Shown: positions 23,605 to 36,036, counted from the stretch's first letter. The stretch is 36,394 bases of DNA from Collimonas sp. OK607 (GCF_900111995.1 NZ_FOKF01000043.1:1-36394); one strand, 5' to 3'. The notes: generated by a model from the sequence alone, not told the origin. Numbers and translations are program-made.

Positions 23605-25115
23605 CTAAGGCGATCCTGTAGCAACTGGTTTAGTAGTAGCCGCACTTCCGGGATCAGCTCACTGGCAGTCAGCCCTATCGGCCCGATACCTTCTTGCGCT
23701 ACCAGTTGATCGGCTGCACGGCCATGCAGCCATACTGCCGCCAGAGCGGCTTCCCATTGCGGCCACCCCTGTGCCAGCAACGCGCCGCAAATACCCGACA
23801 ATACATCGCCGCTGCCGGCGGTGGCCAGGGCCGGGTTGCCAGTTGAATTGACTACCACTGCGCCATCGGCGCGGGCGATGATGCTGCCGGCACCCTTCAG
23901 CACAACTACCGCATTGAAGCGGCTTGCCAGGGTGCGGGCGGCAGCGACGCGATCGGCCTGGATGTCGCTGGTGCTGACACCCAGCAGGCGGGCGGCTTCC
24001 AGCGGATGCGGTGTCATCAATACGGCGTGCGGACGCTGCGCGGCTTGTGCTTGCAGTTGCGGCTGGCGCGCCAGCAGATTCAAGGCATCGGCGTCCAGCA
24101 CCAGCCAGCTGAGGGCGTCAAGCGCACGCGTCAGCAATGCCAGCGCGGTATCGGCCATGCCCATGCCGGGACCGACCACCAGCACGGCCGACGAAAAATC
24201 GAGATCGGCAGCGTGGCGGCACATCAGTTCCGGTTGTGCGCTATCGTAGGCCGGCGGCTGATCCGCATAGCCGACAAACACCCGGCCCGCACCGCATTTG
24301 GCGGCGGCGCGGGCTGCCAGGATCGGCGCACCGGCCATTCCTGCGGCGCCGCCGATGATGGCGACATCGCCAAAACTGCCTTTGTGTGAATTGAGCCGGC
24401 GTGGCCGCAGGTATTCGGCGAACAACTCGGACTGGTTGAGCCACATGCGTGGCGCGGGGAAGTGGTTTTCTGTAATGGCCAATGTCGCCACTTCGACCTT
24501 GCCCGCGTAGTCGGGACCGTCGCAGGTGTGCAAGCCGGCTTTATCGGCGATGAAGGTGACGGTGCGGCTGGCTTTGATCGCGATACCTGCGGCGCCGCCT
24601 ACTACCACACCGGTATCAGCGTTCAACCCACTCGGTACGTCCAGCGCCAGTACCGGGCAGGTCATCGCATTGACGGTTTGCACCAGGTCGCGCCAGTCGC
24701 CATCCAGTGCCCGGCTCAGGCCGATGCCGAACAGGCCGTCTATCACCAGGGTCCATTGATTGTTGTCGATGTCGGCGAATTGCTCGGGCGGCATCAGGTG
24801 TACGCCGTGCTGTTGGGCGCGTACCAGTGCTTTGGCGGCATCGGCCGGGAGTTGCGATGGGGCGGCTTTGAGGAGCGCTACTACTTCGGCGCCTGCTTTT
24901 GCCAGGCCGGCGGCGGCTTCGAGGGCGTCGCCGCCGTTGTTGCCCGGGCCGGCCAGGATCAGGATTGTGGCTGAATGGGCGGGGCAAGGGAGCATGCGCA
25001 AGGCGGCTTGTGCCGCGGCGTGGCCGGCGCGTTGCATCAGGGTGTAGGGGGGCAGGTCGTGCAGGGCGGCTTGCTCGATTTTGCGGATTTCGGCTGACGG
25101 GTAGATGGCGGTCAT
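23601..25115 (-). CDS. nnr: Bifunctional NAD(P)H-hydrate repair enzyme (epimerase/dehydratase)
   Basis: 504 residues carrying both repair activities. The N-terminal YjeF_N epimerase (about 1-215) shows MQRAGHAAAQAAL, ILILAGPGNNGGDALEAA and LDVPSGLNADTG. The C-terminal ribokinase-like dehydratase (about 225-504) shows FGDVAIIGGAAGMAGAPILAARAA, VVGPGMGM, LTPHPLEAARLLG (as MTPHP) and the catalytic GSGDVLSGICGALLAQG. The protein repairs damaged NADHX and NADPHX using ADP. It is monocistronic, converging on nnrU with a four-base overlap at the stops. A second family of short repeats lies just upstream. Family and domain order are clear. Confidence 0.95.
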   Translation of the reverse strand: MTAIYPSAEIRKIEQAALHDLPPYTLMQRAGHAAAQAALRMLPCPAHSATILILAGPGNNGGDALEAAAGLAKAGAEVVALLKAAPSQLPADAAKALVRAQQHGVHLMPPEQFADIDNNQWTLVIDGLFGIGLSRALDGDWRDLVQTVNAMTCPVLALDVPSGLNADTGVVVGGAAGIAIKASRTVTFIADKAGLHTCDGPDYAGKVEVATLAITENHFPAPRMWLNQSELFAEYLRPRRLNSHKGSFGDVAIIGGAAGMAGAPILAARAAAKCGAGRVFVGYADQPPAYDSAQPELMCRHAADLDFSSAVLVVGPGMGMADTALALLTRALDALSWLVLDADALNLLARQPQLQAQAAQRPHAVLMTPHPLEAARLLGVSTSDIQADRVAAARTLASRFNAVVVLKGAGSIIARADGAVVVNSTGNPALATAGSGDVLSGICGALLAQGWPQWEAALAAVWLHGRAADQLVAQEGIGPIGLTASELIPEVRLLLNQLLQDRLS

Positions 25116-25139
25116 TTGGATTGTGTGCTCCGTGTTCCG

Positions 25140-25231
25140 TTAACTTGGGTCAGAGCTGCGCGGGAAGTGTAATTTTACGACGATAGGGCTGTCGCGGAAA
25201 AGCATGACCCCAAAACTCTGACCCTACTTAA
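25140..25231. repeat. Short interspersed repeat with GGGTCAGAG ends
   Basis: TTAACTTGGGTCAGAG (25140-25155) is matched by CTCTGACCCTACTTAA (25216-25231), 14 of 16 positions complementary. The 60-bp interior also contains GCATGACCCCAAAA. It lies between nnr and dadA, both transcribed leftward. The GGGTCAGAG ends recall REP-like repeats of gamma- and betaproteobacteria. No open frame is present. Confidence 0.7.
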
Positions 25232-25281
25232 ACCGTTATCGTCGATCCGAAGAGTGCAAAAACAAAGCTTGTGCCGCAGGA

Positions 25282-26559
25282 TTAACGATAGCGCGCTACT
25301 GTCAGGCCGTCCAGGTCAACTTCGGGGACCCGGCCGCAGATCTGGTCGGCCAGGACCTTGGCGGCGCCCAGCGCCATGCTCCAGCCTGAGCCGCCGTGGC
25401 CGATGTTGACGAAAACATTGCTGGCGCCGGTGTGGCCGATGAGCGGTACTTCGTCGGCCAGCATCGGGGTGTGGCCGCACCAGAAACTGGCGCTGTTGAA
25501 ATTGGCGGCGTCGGGGAACCAGTCGTGTGCTACTTTCAGCAGGGTGCGCAGAGCCTTGTCGTCGAACGACATGTCTTGCGCGCCGAATTCGGCGATGCCG
25601 GCCAGGCGCATGCGGGCGCCGATACGCGCCATGGTGACCTGGTAAGTGTCGTCCAGAACCGCCATTTGCGGCGCTACTTCATAATTCTTTACGGCCGCCG
25701 TGGCGGTGTATGTCTTGATCGCGTGCAGCGGCAGGCGCAGGCCCAGCGGCCGCAGCAACTGCGCGCTGGCGCTGCCGGCGGCGCACACCACCGCATCGGC
25801 CATCAAGACATTGCCATCGATGTGCAAGCCTACCTGATCGCCTTGCGGGACGATGGCGGTAACCAGGCTGTCGAAATGGAACTGTACGCCCAGTCCTTGC
25901 AGGATGGCTTTCAATTGTTTGGTAAACAGGGTGCAATTGCCCGAGCCCAGATCCGGAAAGTACAAACCGCCCGCCAACTTGCCGGCGCCGGCCAGTGCCG
26001 GTTCCTGCAGCCGCACGGCGGCGTTGTCGAGCAGCTTATGCACCACGCCGCATTCAGTCAGCAGCTCTTGCACAGGCGCCAGCGCCGCCAGCTCGGTTTC
26101 GCTGCGCAACAGGCGTAGCAAACCGAGGTTTTGTTCAAAGTCGAGCTGGAAATGCTGTTGTATCTGCTCTAGCAGTTCCTGGCTGTAAGAGGCCAGTCTT
26201 TGCATTTGATGGGTGTGCGAGCGAAACCGCTGAATCTCGGATTCAGCCATCCAGCGCCGCATCCAGCGCCAAAGGGAAGGGTCGAAGCGGGCGTTGAGCA
26301 CATTCGGCGCTTCCTGGTTAAACATGCCTGCCAGGATTTTCCGGCGCATGCCAGGGACCGACCACGGCAGCGCCGCGCCAGTCGACAAGATGCCGGAATT
26401 ACCCAGCGTCGACTGTTCTGCGACGTTGCTGCGTTGTTCTACTACGGCAACCTGATGTCCGGCTTCAGCTAGAAAATAAGCGCTGCAGACTCCCATCACG
26501 CCGCCGCCGATAACCACGATCTGTTTCTGTGTCTGCTGCTGTATCACTATTGTTCTCAA
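25282..26559 (-). CDS. D-amino acid dehydrogenase, DadA-like FAD oxidoreductase
   Basis: 425 residues of the DAO fold. The FAD motif is VVIGGGVMGVCSAYFLAEAGH (about 15-35), followed by STLGNSGILSTGAALPWSVPGM, typical of DadA. Near the C-terminus, WCGHTPMLADEVPLIGHTGASNVFVNIGHGGSGWSMALGAA is the conserved flavin-binding block. Such enzymes oxidise D-amino acids to oxo acids and pass electrons to the respiratory chain at the inner membrane. DadA is about 430 aa, so it is full length. The N-terminus has an unusual Gln-rich lead (VIQQQTQKQ) before the Rossmann strand. The closest role is D-alanine catabolism, but substrate may differ; no dadX or Lrp gene is adjacent. Confidence 0.88.
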   Translation of the reverse strand: MRTIVIQQQTQKQIVVIGGGVMGVCSAYFLAEAGHQVAVVEQRSNVAEQSTLGNSGILSTGAALPWSVPGMRRKILAGMFNQEAPNVLNARFDPSLWRWMRRWMAESEIQRFRSHTHQMQRLASYSQELLEQIQQHFQLDFEQNLGLLRLLRSETELAALAPVQELLTECGVVHKLLDNAAVRLQEPALAGAGKLAGGLYFPDLGSGNCTLFTKQLKAILQGLGVQFHFDSLVTAIVPQGDQVGLHIDGNVLMADAVVCAAGSASAQLLRPLGLRLPLHAIKTYTATAAVKNYEVAPQMAVLDDTYQVTMARIGARMRLAGIAEFGAQDMSFDDKALRTLLKVAHDWFPDAANFNSASFWCGHTPMLADEVPLIGHTGASNVFVNIGHGGSGWSMALGAAKVLADQICGRVPEVDLDGLTVARYR

Positions 26560-26662
26560 GGGGTTCTGCGTAGCACCACGCGTTGCAGGCGATCAGAATC
26601 ATACCTTGAATTACTTGATAAGAGGACAGCAAAGAGCACAATTGCCTTCTCGCCGCCAGTTG

Positions 26663-27865
26663 CTACAGTTCAAACGCGCCGGCATCGTACGCTTTGCTAT
26701 AGGTCTGCCAGTCCTTTTGCACTTGTGCCGCGCAGGTCAGGGCGGTATCCAGCAGCTGCTTTTTCCATTTCTTGCTTGCGCCGAAAGCGATCAGCTCATC
26801 GGCATTCGCCGATCCCTGGCGGCCGGCGCTTCGTAACTGGGCCCAGGCAGCCAGATTGCCCATGACAGTCATGACCTGGCGGATTTCGTCGAGTGTGTGA
26901 CGTGTATGCAAGACAGTTACCCGGTCCTCGCTGGGCTGGAGGCCGCGCAGTACATAAGATACCTTGCCGAGCATGACTGGTTGCAAAAATGCCATGGACA
27001 CAGCCTGGCAACGCCGCTGTAGCGTCACTACACGCTGGGCCTGACTCTTCCATTTGGGTTGCGTCACCTTCAGGTATGGCGCTAATGAAGATGGCAGCGC
27101 CTGCTTCAGGTCAAGCAGGTAGTTGCCGTCCGGCGAACCCTTGCCTTGCACCAGGATGACATAGCGCTCGACGCCAAGGCTGCCGGTGCCTGCAACGCGG
27201 CGCGCGACGTCCAGCACTTTGTAGAAATCGGGGTTGGCCTGTTCGCTGGCAAAACGCTTCATGAACGCAGTCACTTTGGCGCGCTGCTTATCGGACACCG
27301 GCAGCGCCTTCGTGCCATCCACACGCAGCGTGCGCAGTTTGCCTTTGCGCACGGTACGCGTATCCAGATAGGCGGCACGTTGGCGGCCGCGCAAGCCACT
27401 CAGCAAGTCGCCGACCATGCCCTGCGCGAGATCACGCTCAACCCAGCGGGGTTTGCCGTTGACCAGGGCTGCGCCGTAAGCGTCGATGAGACTGCGGCAC
27501 ATTAGCCTGCCGTCGGCAGCGCTTTCGGGGGCGCCGTGGGCAGCAACCAGTACGCTGGTCAGCAAGCGCACCATTTCCCAGCTAACCGGCGCCAGCACGG
27601 ATTCGTCGAAATCGTTCAGGTCGAAATAAGCCAGGCGGTTGTCGCCCTTGTAACTGCCAAAGTTTTCCAGATGCAGGTCGCCGCAAATCCAGGCCGGGGG
27701 CGCCGATCGCATTACGCCGCTTTGCGGCAGGCGTTCATAGAACAGATGGCAAGTCCCGCGCAGGAAGGTGAAAGGATCGTTGCGGATGTTCTTGTATTTC
27801 ATCTGCAAACGTTGCGGATCGCGGCCCGCGTTGTATTCCTGAATGCGCTTGACTACATTCACCAT
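26663..27865 (-). CDS. DUF2252 family protein
   Basis: About 400 residues. After MVNVVKRIQEYNAGRDPQRLQMKY come FTFLRGTCHLFYERL, WICGDLHLENFGSYKGDNRLAYFDLNDFDE and VLQGKGSPDGNYLLDLKQA (as ILVQGKGSPDGNYLLDLKQA). These are the defining blocks of DUF2252. The GDLHLENFG...DLNDFD arrangement resembles the catalytic and metal-binding loops of aminoglycoside-phosphotransferase/kinase folds, so a kinase-like activity is plausible but unproven. The ATG at 27865 has AGGAGCC upstream; a longer frame to 27946 would run through an inverted repeat and is not favoured. It lies 162 bp downstream of the SDR gene on the same strand. Confidence 0.85.
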   Translation of the reverse strand: MVNVVKRIQEYNAGRDPQRLQMKYKNIRNDPFTFLRGTCHLFYERLPQSGVMRSAPPAWICGDLHLENFGSYKGDNRLAYFDLNDFDESVLAPVSWEMVRLLTSVLVAAHGAPESAADGRLMCRSLIDAYGAALVNGKPRWVERDLAQGMVGDLLSGLRGRQRAAYLDTRTVRKGKLRTLRVDGTKALPVSDKQRAKVTAFMKRFASEQANPDFYKVLDVARRVAGTGSLGVERYVILVQGKGSPDGNYLLDLKQALPSSLAPYLKVTQPKWKSQAQRVVTLQRRCQAVSMAFLQPVMLGKVSYVLRGLQPSEDRVTVLHTRHTLDEIRQVMTVMGNLAAWAQLRSAGRQGSANADELIAFGASKKWKKQLLDTALTCAAQVQKDWQTYSKAYDAGAFEL

Positions 27866-27886
27866 GGCATGGCTCCTGAGGAAAGG

Positions 27887-27915
27887 GATTGGTCGCAATG
27901 CAACTACGACCAATC
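27887..27915. promoter_or_regulatory. Inverted repeat in the leader of the DUF2252 gene
   Basis: GATTGGTCG (27887-27895) and CGACCAATC (27907-27915) are exact inverted repeats separated by 11 bases, about 20 bp upstream of the start codon. This may be an operator or a leader hairpin near the ribosome-binding site. Just beyond it, TGACAAAA occurs twice, 11 bp apart (27930 and 27941). Confidence 0.55.
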
Positions 27916-28008
27916 TTAATGCATGGACTTGACAAAATGCTGACAAAACTGTCAGGCATCCTCAGCGTTTTACCCGGCAACGGGCTCGCCTTGTTGCTGT
28001 TGTCAGAA

Positions 28009-28036
28009 CTTAATTACCAGACCTTAATTACCAGAC
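28009..28036. repeat. 14-bp tandem duplication at the SDR stop codon
   Basis: CTTAATTACCAGAC occurs twice head to tail (28009-28022, 28023-28036). The second copy contains the last codons and stop of the SDR gene, so the other lies just past the stop. It looks like a recent slippage duplication and does not change the protein. Confidence 0.85.
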
Positions 28037-28627
28037 TTTATACACGCGACCCGTTTGCGCGCCTTCGACGCTGCGGCTGTAGGCCTGGGCGACACGGCTG
28101 GCCGGGGCTGCCTCGAAGCCGTAAAAGAACGGGCCGTAGCTGGCCAGCGATTCTTCCAGCACGGTAGGGCTGACGACATTGATGCGGATACCGCGCTTCA
28201 ATTCGATCGCGGCAGCGCGTACAAATCCGTCCAGCGCCGCATTGACCGTGCTGGCGTTGACGCCTTGCAGGATCGGCTCATCGCTGAGGATGCCGCTGGT
28301 CAGTGTGATCGAACCGCAATCGTTCAGGTGATGCTGGGCCACCAGCGCCAGGTTGATTTGCCCCATCAGCTTGTCGCGCAGGCCGATCTCGAATTTCTCC
28401 GGCGTCAGCTCTTGCAGCGGGCCGAAATGCAATTTGCCCGCGGTCGAGACGACGGCGTCGACTTTACCGATCTTCCCGAACAAGGCTTCGACGCTGCGGA
28501 TATCGGTCATGTCGACCTGGTATTGGCCGCTGCTGTTGCCGACCTCGATGATTTCATGGCGGGTTGCCAGTAACGATACAACTGCCTTGCCGATGGTGCC
28601 TGTAGCGCCGATAACTGCGATTTTCAT
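28028..28627 (-). CDS. Short-chain dehydrogenase-like protein lacking the Tyr-Lys motif
   Basis: 199 residues beginning MKIAVIGATGTIGKAVVSLL, with the glycine-rich NADP motif GATGTIG (7-13). VDMTDIRSVEALFGKIGKVDAVVSTAGKLHFGPLQEL gives the Asp and the NAG-like motif. Downstream of the catalytic-serine strand (SITLTSGILSDEPILQG), the usual Y-x3-K is missing: the region reads VNASTVNAALDGF. This matches a known subgroup of short (about 200 aa) SDR-like proteins. Catalysis by the standard mechanism is therefore doubtful, and a redox-sensor or atypical reductase role is possible. The gene is divergent from the LysR gene at 28737 across 109 bp, so that regulator probably controls it. Confidence 0.85.
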   Translation of the reverse strand: MKIAVIGATGTIGKAVVSLLATRHEIIEVGNSSGQYQVDMTDIRSVEALFGKIGKVDAVVSTAGKLHFGPLQELTPEKFEIGLRDKLMGQINLALVAQHHLNDCGSITLTSGILSDEPILQGVNASTVNAALDGFVRAAAIELKRGIRINVVSPTVLEESLASYGPFFYGFEAAPASRVAQAYSRSVEGAQTGRVYKVW

Positions 28628-28736
28628 GATGTGCTCCGTATGAGTGAAATCTGGAGATGATTATGATTGCTTCCTTGCGGTAGATAAATAACCTAATATT
28701 CCTATCACTTGCAACCATTAGTGTTTAATGTGATCT

Positions 28737-29660
28737 ATGGACAGATTAACCAGCATGCAGATTTTCGTCCGCGTGGTCGAAAAAGGCGGATTTTCCGCAG
28801 CAGCGGAAGAGGCGCGGATTTCGCCCACGATGGTGGGCAAGCACGTGCGCCAGTTGGAGGAGCAGCTCGGCGTACGATTATTGAATCGTACTACTCGCCG
28901 CCAAAGCCTGACCGAGATCGGCCAGCTGTATTTCGAGCGTTGCAAGCAAGCCTTGCTGGAGATCGAGGCGGCCGACGCTTCGGTCAAGCAAATGCAGCTG
29001 CTGCCGCGCGGCGTATTGCGGGTGACTGCGCCAGCCACGTTTGGCGGCCAGATGCTGGCGGCTGTGGTGCGCGCCTATCTGGAGCGCTATCCCGACGTCG
29101 AACTGGATCTGTCGCTGAATGACCGGGTGGTGGATCTGGTGGAAGAAGGGTTTGAAGTGGCGATCCGGATTGGCACGCTGCCCGATTCGAGCATGATCGC
29201 GCGGCCTTTGCAACCGTACCGGGCAATGGTGTGCGCAGCGCCGGAATACCTGGCGCGTTGCGGCACGCCGCAGACGCCGCAACAGCTGGTCCATCATAAT
29301 TGCCTCAGTTTCGTGCACGGCAATCGCTATAACCTGTGGCAGTTTTCGCAGGGAGGTGTGCAGCAGGAGATTGAAGTGCACGGTAATTTCCGCGCCAATA
29401 ACGGCCTGGCGTTGCGCACCGCCGCACTTAACGGCATCGGTATCATCATGCAGCCGGAAGCCTTGTTGTGCGAGGAGGTCAGTGCCGGGCGTTTGCTGCG
29501 CTTGCTAGTCGACTATGAACTGGAGCACCGGCCGATGCACATCGTGGTGGCGTCGAATCGCAAGATGACGCCCAAGTTGAGATCGTTTGTCGAATTCGTG
29601 GCCGCACATTTTGGCGGTGATCAGGAATCAGACAGCGCAGCGTTCACAACGGAGAATTGA
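28737..29660 (+). CDS. LysR-family regulator divergent from the SDR gene
   Basis: 307 residues. HTH in 1-60 (MDRLTSMQIFVRVVEKGGFS, then ISPTMVGKHVRQLEEQLGVR), with LLNRTTRRQSLTEIGQLYFE. The effector domain carries LSLNDRVVDLVEEGFEVAIRI, the CrgA-like subgroup signature shared with two other LysR proteins of this window. It reads away from the SDR gene (109-bp gap), the typical arrangement for control of that gene. Its 3' end overlaps the convergent LysR gene at 29644 by 17 bp. Effector unknown. Confidence 0.92.
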   Translation: MDRLTSMQIFVRVVEKGGFSAAAEEARISPTMVGKHVRQLEEQLGVRLLNRTTRRQSLTEIGQLYFERCKQALLEIEAADASVKQMQLLPRGVLRVTAPATFGGQMLAAVVRAYLERYPDVELDLSLNDRVVDLVEEGFEVAIRIGTLPDSSMIARPLQPYRAMVCAAPEYLARCGTPQTPQQLVHHNCLSFVHGNRYNLWQFSQGGVQQEIEVHGNFRANNGLALRTAALNGIGIIMQPEALLCEEVSAGRLLRLLVDYELEHRPMHIVVASNRKMTPKLRSFVEFVAAHFGGDQESDSAAFTTEN

Positions 29661-30549
29661 GCGCAGCAAATTGCGCGCGCAAAAACGCCAGCAACGCGCG
29701 CAATGAAGGCGACATGCTGCTGCGATGCGGGTACACCATGCTGAGCGGAGTCTCTTCACCGGTAAACTGTTCCAGGATGATTTCCAGGCGGCCTTCGGCC
29801 ACATCTTGCCGCACGTCCAGCCAGGACTTATAGGCGATGCCGATGCCCGCAACTGCCCAGGCCCGAGCGATTGCGGCATCGTCAGTCATGCGGTCGCCAC
29901 GCACCTTGACGTCAATCGCAGTCTTGCCCGAATAAAAGCGCCAGTTGTTAAACAAACCGTGCTGCAAGTAATACAACAGGCAGTTATGGCTCGCCAGATC
30001 TTTCGGCAGGTTCGGCCTGCCATGTTTTGCCAGATAGGACGGCGCTGCCACCGCCACCCGGCGGCTGGGCGCCAGTATTTGCGATACCAGGGTCGAATCG
30101 TCCAGCGGTCCGTAGCGGAAAGCGACATCAACCGGATCACGAAACAGGTCGATTACACGGTCCGAAAATTGTAGCGATAACGTGACTTGCGGGTGATTCT
30201 GCTGGAAGGCGTCGAGCCAGGGCAGCAGCACGTTACGGCCGACATCGGACGGCATCGACAGCCGCAAATGGCCGCTCACCGGCCCACCGGCATTCAGCAA
30301 GGCCTGACCTTCCTGCAACAGCGCCAGCGCTTGCCGGCTATATTCCAGGAACAGGGTTCCTTCCGGCGTCAGGCGCATGCTGCGTGTAGAGCGTACAAAC
30401 AGCCTGGCGTTGAGTTGCTGCTCCAGCCGTTTCAGGCTGGCGCTGGCGGTCGCCGGCAGCAGATCAAGCTGGCGCGCTGCGTTTGACAGGCTGCCGAGAT
30501 CGGCCGTATGAATGAAAAGCTGGAGGTCTGTGGTCGAATACATTATCAA
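29644..30549 (-). CDS. LysR-family regulator divergent from the alcohol-dehydrogenase-like gene
   Basis: 301 residues (or 299 from the second Met at 30543). HTH in about 1-62 (MYSTTDLQLFIHTADLGSLS, LLPATASASLKRLEQQLNAR), then LFVRSTRSMRLTPEGTLFLEYS. The effector domain contains LQFSDRVIDLFRDPVDVAFRYG. It is more divergent from the other three LysR proteins of the window. It is separated by 119 bp from the MDR oxidoreductase gene at 30669 read in the opposite direction, so that gene is its likely target. The AT-rich gap (about 30540-30610) contains GAATCAAATATTGCGC and similar stretches that could hold promoters. Confidence 0.92.
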   Translation of the reverse strand: MIMYSTTDLQLFIHTADLGSLSNAARQLDLLPATASASLKRLEQQLNARLFVRSTRSMRLTPEGTLFLEYSRQALALLQEGQALLNAGGPVSGHLRLSMPSDVGRNVLLPWLDAFQQNHPQVTLSLQFSDRVIDLFRDPVDVAFRYGPLDDSTLVSQILAPSRRVAVAAPSYLAKHGRPNLPKDLASHNCLLYYLQHGLFNNWRFYSGKTAIDVKVRGDRMTDDAAIARAWAVAGIGIAYKSWLDVRQDVAEGRLEIILEQFTGEETPLSMVYPHRSSMSPSLRALLAFLRAQFAALNSPL

Positions 30550-30668
30550 ATTTCGATTGAAAGTGAATCAAATATTGCGCTATTTATAAAATAATTCAAC
30601 ATTATCATAATGGCTGTCATTCGACCGGTTTCATATCTCACCGGTCCTCATCCCCAAGGAGCCTGCAC

Positions 30669-31694
30669 ATGAAAGCCATCGCATTAACCCGATACCTCCC
30701 CATAGAGAACCCGGAGTCGCTGTTCGACATCCAGCTGGATAAGCCATCGCCACAGGGCCGCGACTTGTTGGTCGAGATCAAGGCCATCGCAGTCAATCCG
30801 GTCGACGTCAAGGTGCGGGCGCCGAAAGACACTGTCGAAAAAACACCGCGCGTGTTGGGCTGGGATGCCGCCGGAATAGTGCAAGCGGTGGGGGCCGACG
30901 TCAGTCGTTTCAAAGTAGGGGATCGCGTGTTTTATGCGGGAGACATCACCCGTCCAGGCGCTAATAGCGAGTTTCAGCTGGTTGATGAGCGCATCGTCGG
31001 TAATATGCCGCAATCGCTATCGTTCGAACAGGCCGCCGCTTTGCCGCTGACCACGATTACTGCCTGGGAAGCGCTGTTCGATCGCCTGCACATATCGCCG
31101 GCATCGGCCGCAGCGACTATATCGGCTAAATCGATCCTGATCATAGGCGGCGCCGGCGGCGTCGGTTCGATTGCGATCCAGCTGGCAGTCAAGGTTGCCG
31201 GTCTGAAAGTGATCGCCACTGCATCGCGTCCCGAGTCGGAAAAATGGGTGCGCGACCTTGGCGCGCAACACGTAATCAACCATTACGGCGATCTGGCGGC
31301 GCAGCTCAAGCAGCAAGGTTTCGAGCATGTGGATTACGTGCTGATCCTGAACGATACCGACCGCCATTTCCCGGCAGCGGCCGCAGTGATAGCGCCGCAG
31401 GGAACGATTTGCACCATCGTCGAAAACGATGCGCCGCTTGACGTCAGCCTGTTGAAATCCAAGAGCGCCGGTTTCATCTGGGAATTTATGTTTACCCGCT
31501 CGATGTTCCAGACCGCCGACATGCAGCAGCAGGGCAATCTGCTGGACCAGGTGGCGCGCCTGATTGACAACAAGATCGTAGTGACTACGGTGAATCAGGT
31601 CTTGTCGCCGATTAACGCCGCAAACCTGCGGCAAGCCCATGCCACGCTGGAAACCGGGCGGGCAATCGGCAAGATCGTCCTGAAGGATTTCTAA
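30669..31694 (+). CDS. Zinc-free medium-chain dehydrogenase/reductase (quinone-oxidoreductase-like)
   Basis: 341 residues. The GroES-like N-domain (LLVEIKAIAVNPVDVKVRAP) is followed by VLGWDAAGIVQAVGADVSRFKVGDRVFYAG. The Rossmann domain has IIGGAGGVGSIAIQLA (about 157-172), and NDTDRHFPAAAAVIAPQGTICTI follows. No cysteine clusters or zinc-binding histidines of true alcohol dehydrogenases are present, so it should be grouped with NADPH-dependent quinone or enone reductases (TIGR02817-like zinc-binding ADH family by name only). The substrate is unknown. AAGGAG precedes the ATG by about seven bases. It is divergent from the LysR gene at 29644. A small palindrome TTGCCTTAAAGGCAA lies 18 bp after the stop. 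Confidence 0.9.
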   Translation: MKAIALTRYLPIENPESLFDIQLDKPSPQGRDLLVEIKAIAVNPVDVKVRAPKDTVEKTPRVLGWDAAGIVQAVGADVSRFKVGDRVFYAGDITRPGANSEFQLVDERIVGNMPQSLSFEQAAALPLTTITAWEALFDRLHISPASAAATISAKSILIIGGAGGVGSIAIQLAVKVAGLKVIATASRPESEKWVRDLGAQHVINHYGDLAAQLKQQGFEHVDYVLILNDTDRHFPAAAAVIAPQGTICTIVENDAPLDVSLLKSKSAGFIWEFMFTRSMFQTADMQQQGNLLDQVARLIDNKIVVTTVNQVLSPINAANLRQAHATLETGRAIGKIVLKDF

Positions 31695-31833
31695 AGATTA
31701 ACTTGGATTAAGTTGCCTTAAAGGCAATGATAGGCCGAGAGAGCTGGCGCTTTCCCGGCCCGTCGTGCTTTTTACGTTGGCCGGCAAGGTGATTTTGTCA
31801 TCAGTTGAAGGGGCGGCGGGCGGGTCAGCACTG

Positions 31834-31839
31834 TATAAT
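31834..31839 (+). promoter_or_regulatory. Consensus -10 box of purL
   Basis: TATAAT in CACTGTATAATGACGG is a perfect sigma-70 -10 hexamer 51 bp before the purL ATG. At the ideal 17-bp spacing the -35 would be GGGCGG, a poor match; TTGAAG lies 23 bp upstream, too far. An activator or weak -35 is implied. No PurR-type operator is recognised. Confidence 0.6.
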
Positions 31840-31890
31840 GACGGCTTCTGATTTAACCCGCAGCCATGCTGCATCAACTCCCTCCACGCC

Positions 31891-35907
<4,017 letters not shown>

Positions 35908-35929
35908 TCGTTCTGCCGTCAGCGAACAG

Positions 35930-36013
35930 GTAGGGTGGGCAGGTTTTTTTGCCCACGCTGGATTGACGCCTAAAATGGCTGATGTACCGCGTGGGCATAA
36001 GTGCCCACCCTAC
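35930..36013. repeat. GTAGGGTGGGC repeat pair downstream of purL
   Basis: Left arm 35930-35958 (starts GTAGGGTGGGCAGG, ends TTGCCCACGC) and right arm 35989-36013 (starts GCGTGGGCA, ends TGCCCACCCTAC) face each other around a 30-bp spacer. The arms carry the same ends as the 127-bp element at 14744, with a shorter right-arm interior and a different spacer. This indicates a separate member of a family rather than a recent copy. Confidence 0.85.
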
Positions 36014-36036
36014 AAATTCAATATCGTCTGAGGTAT

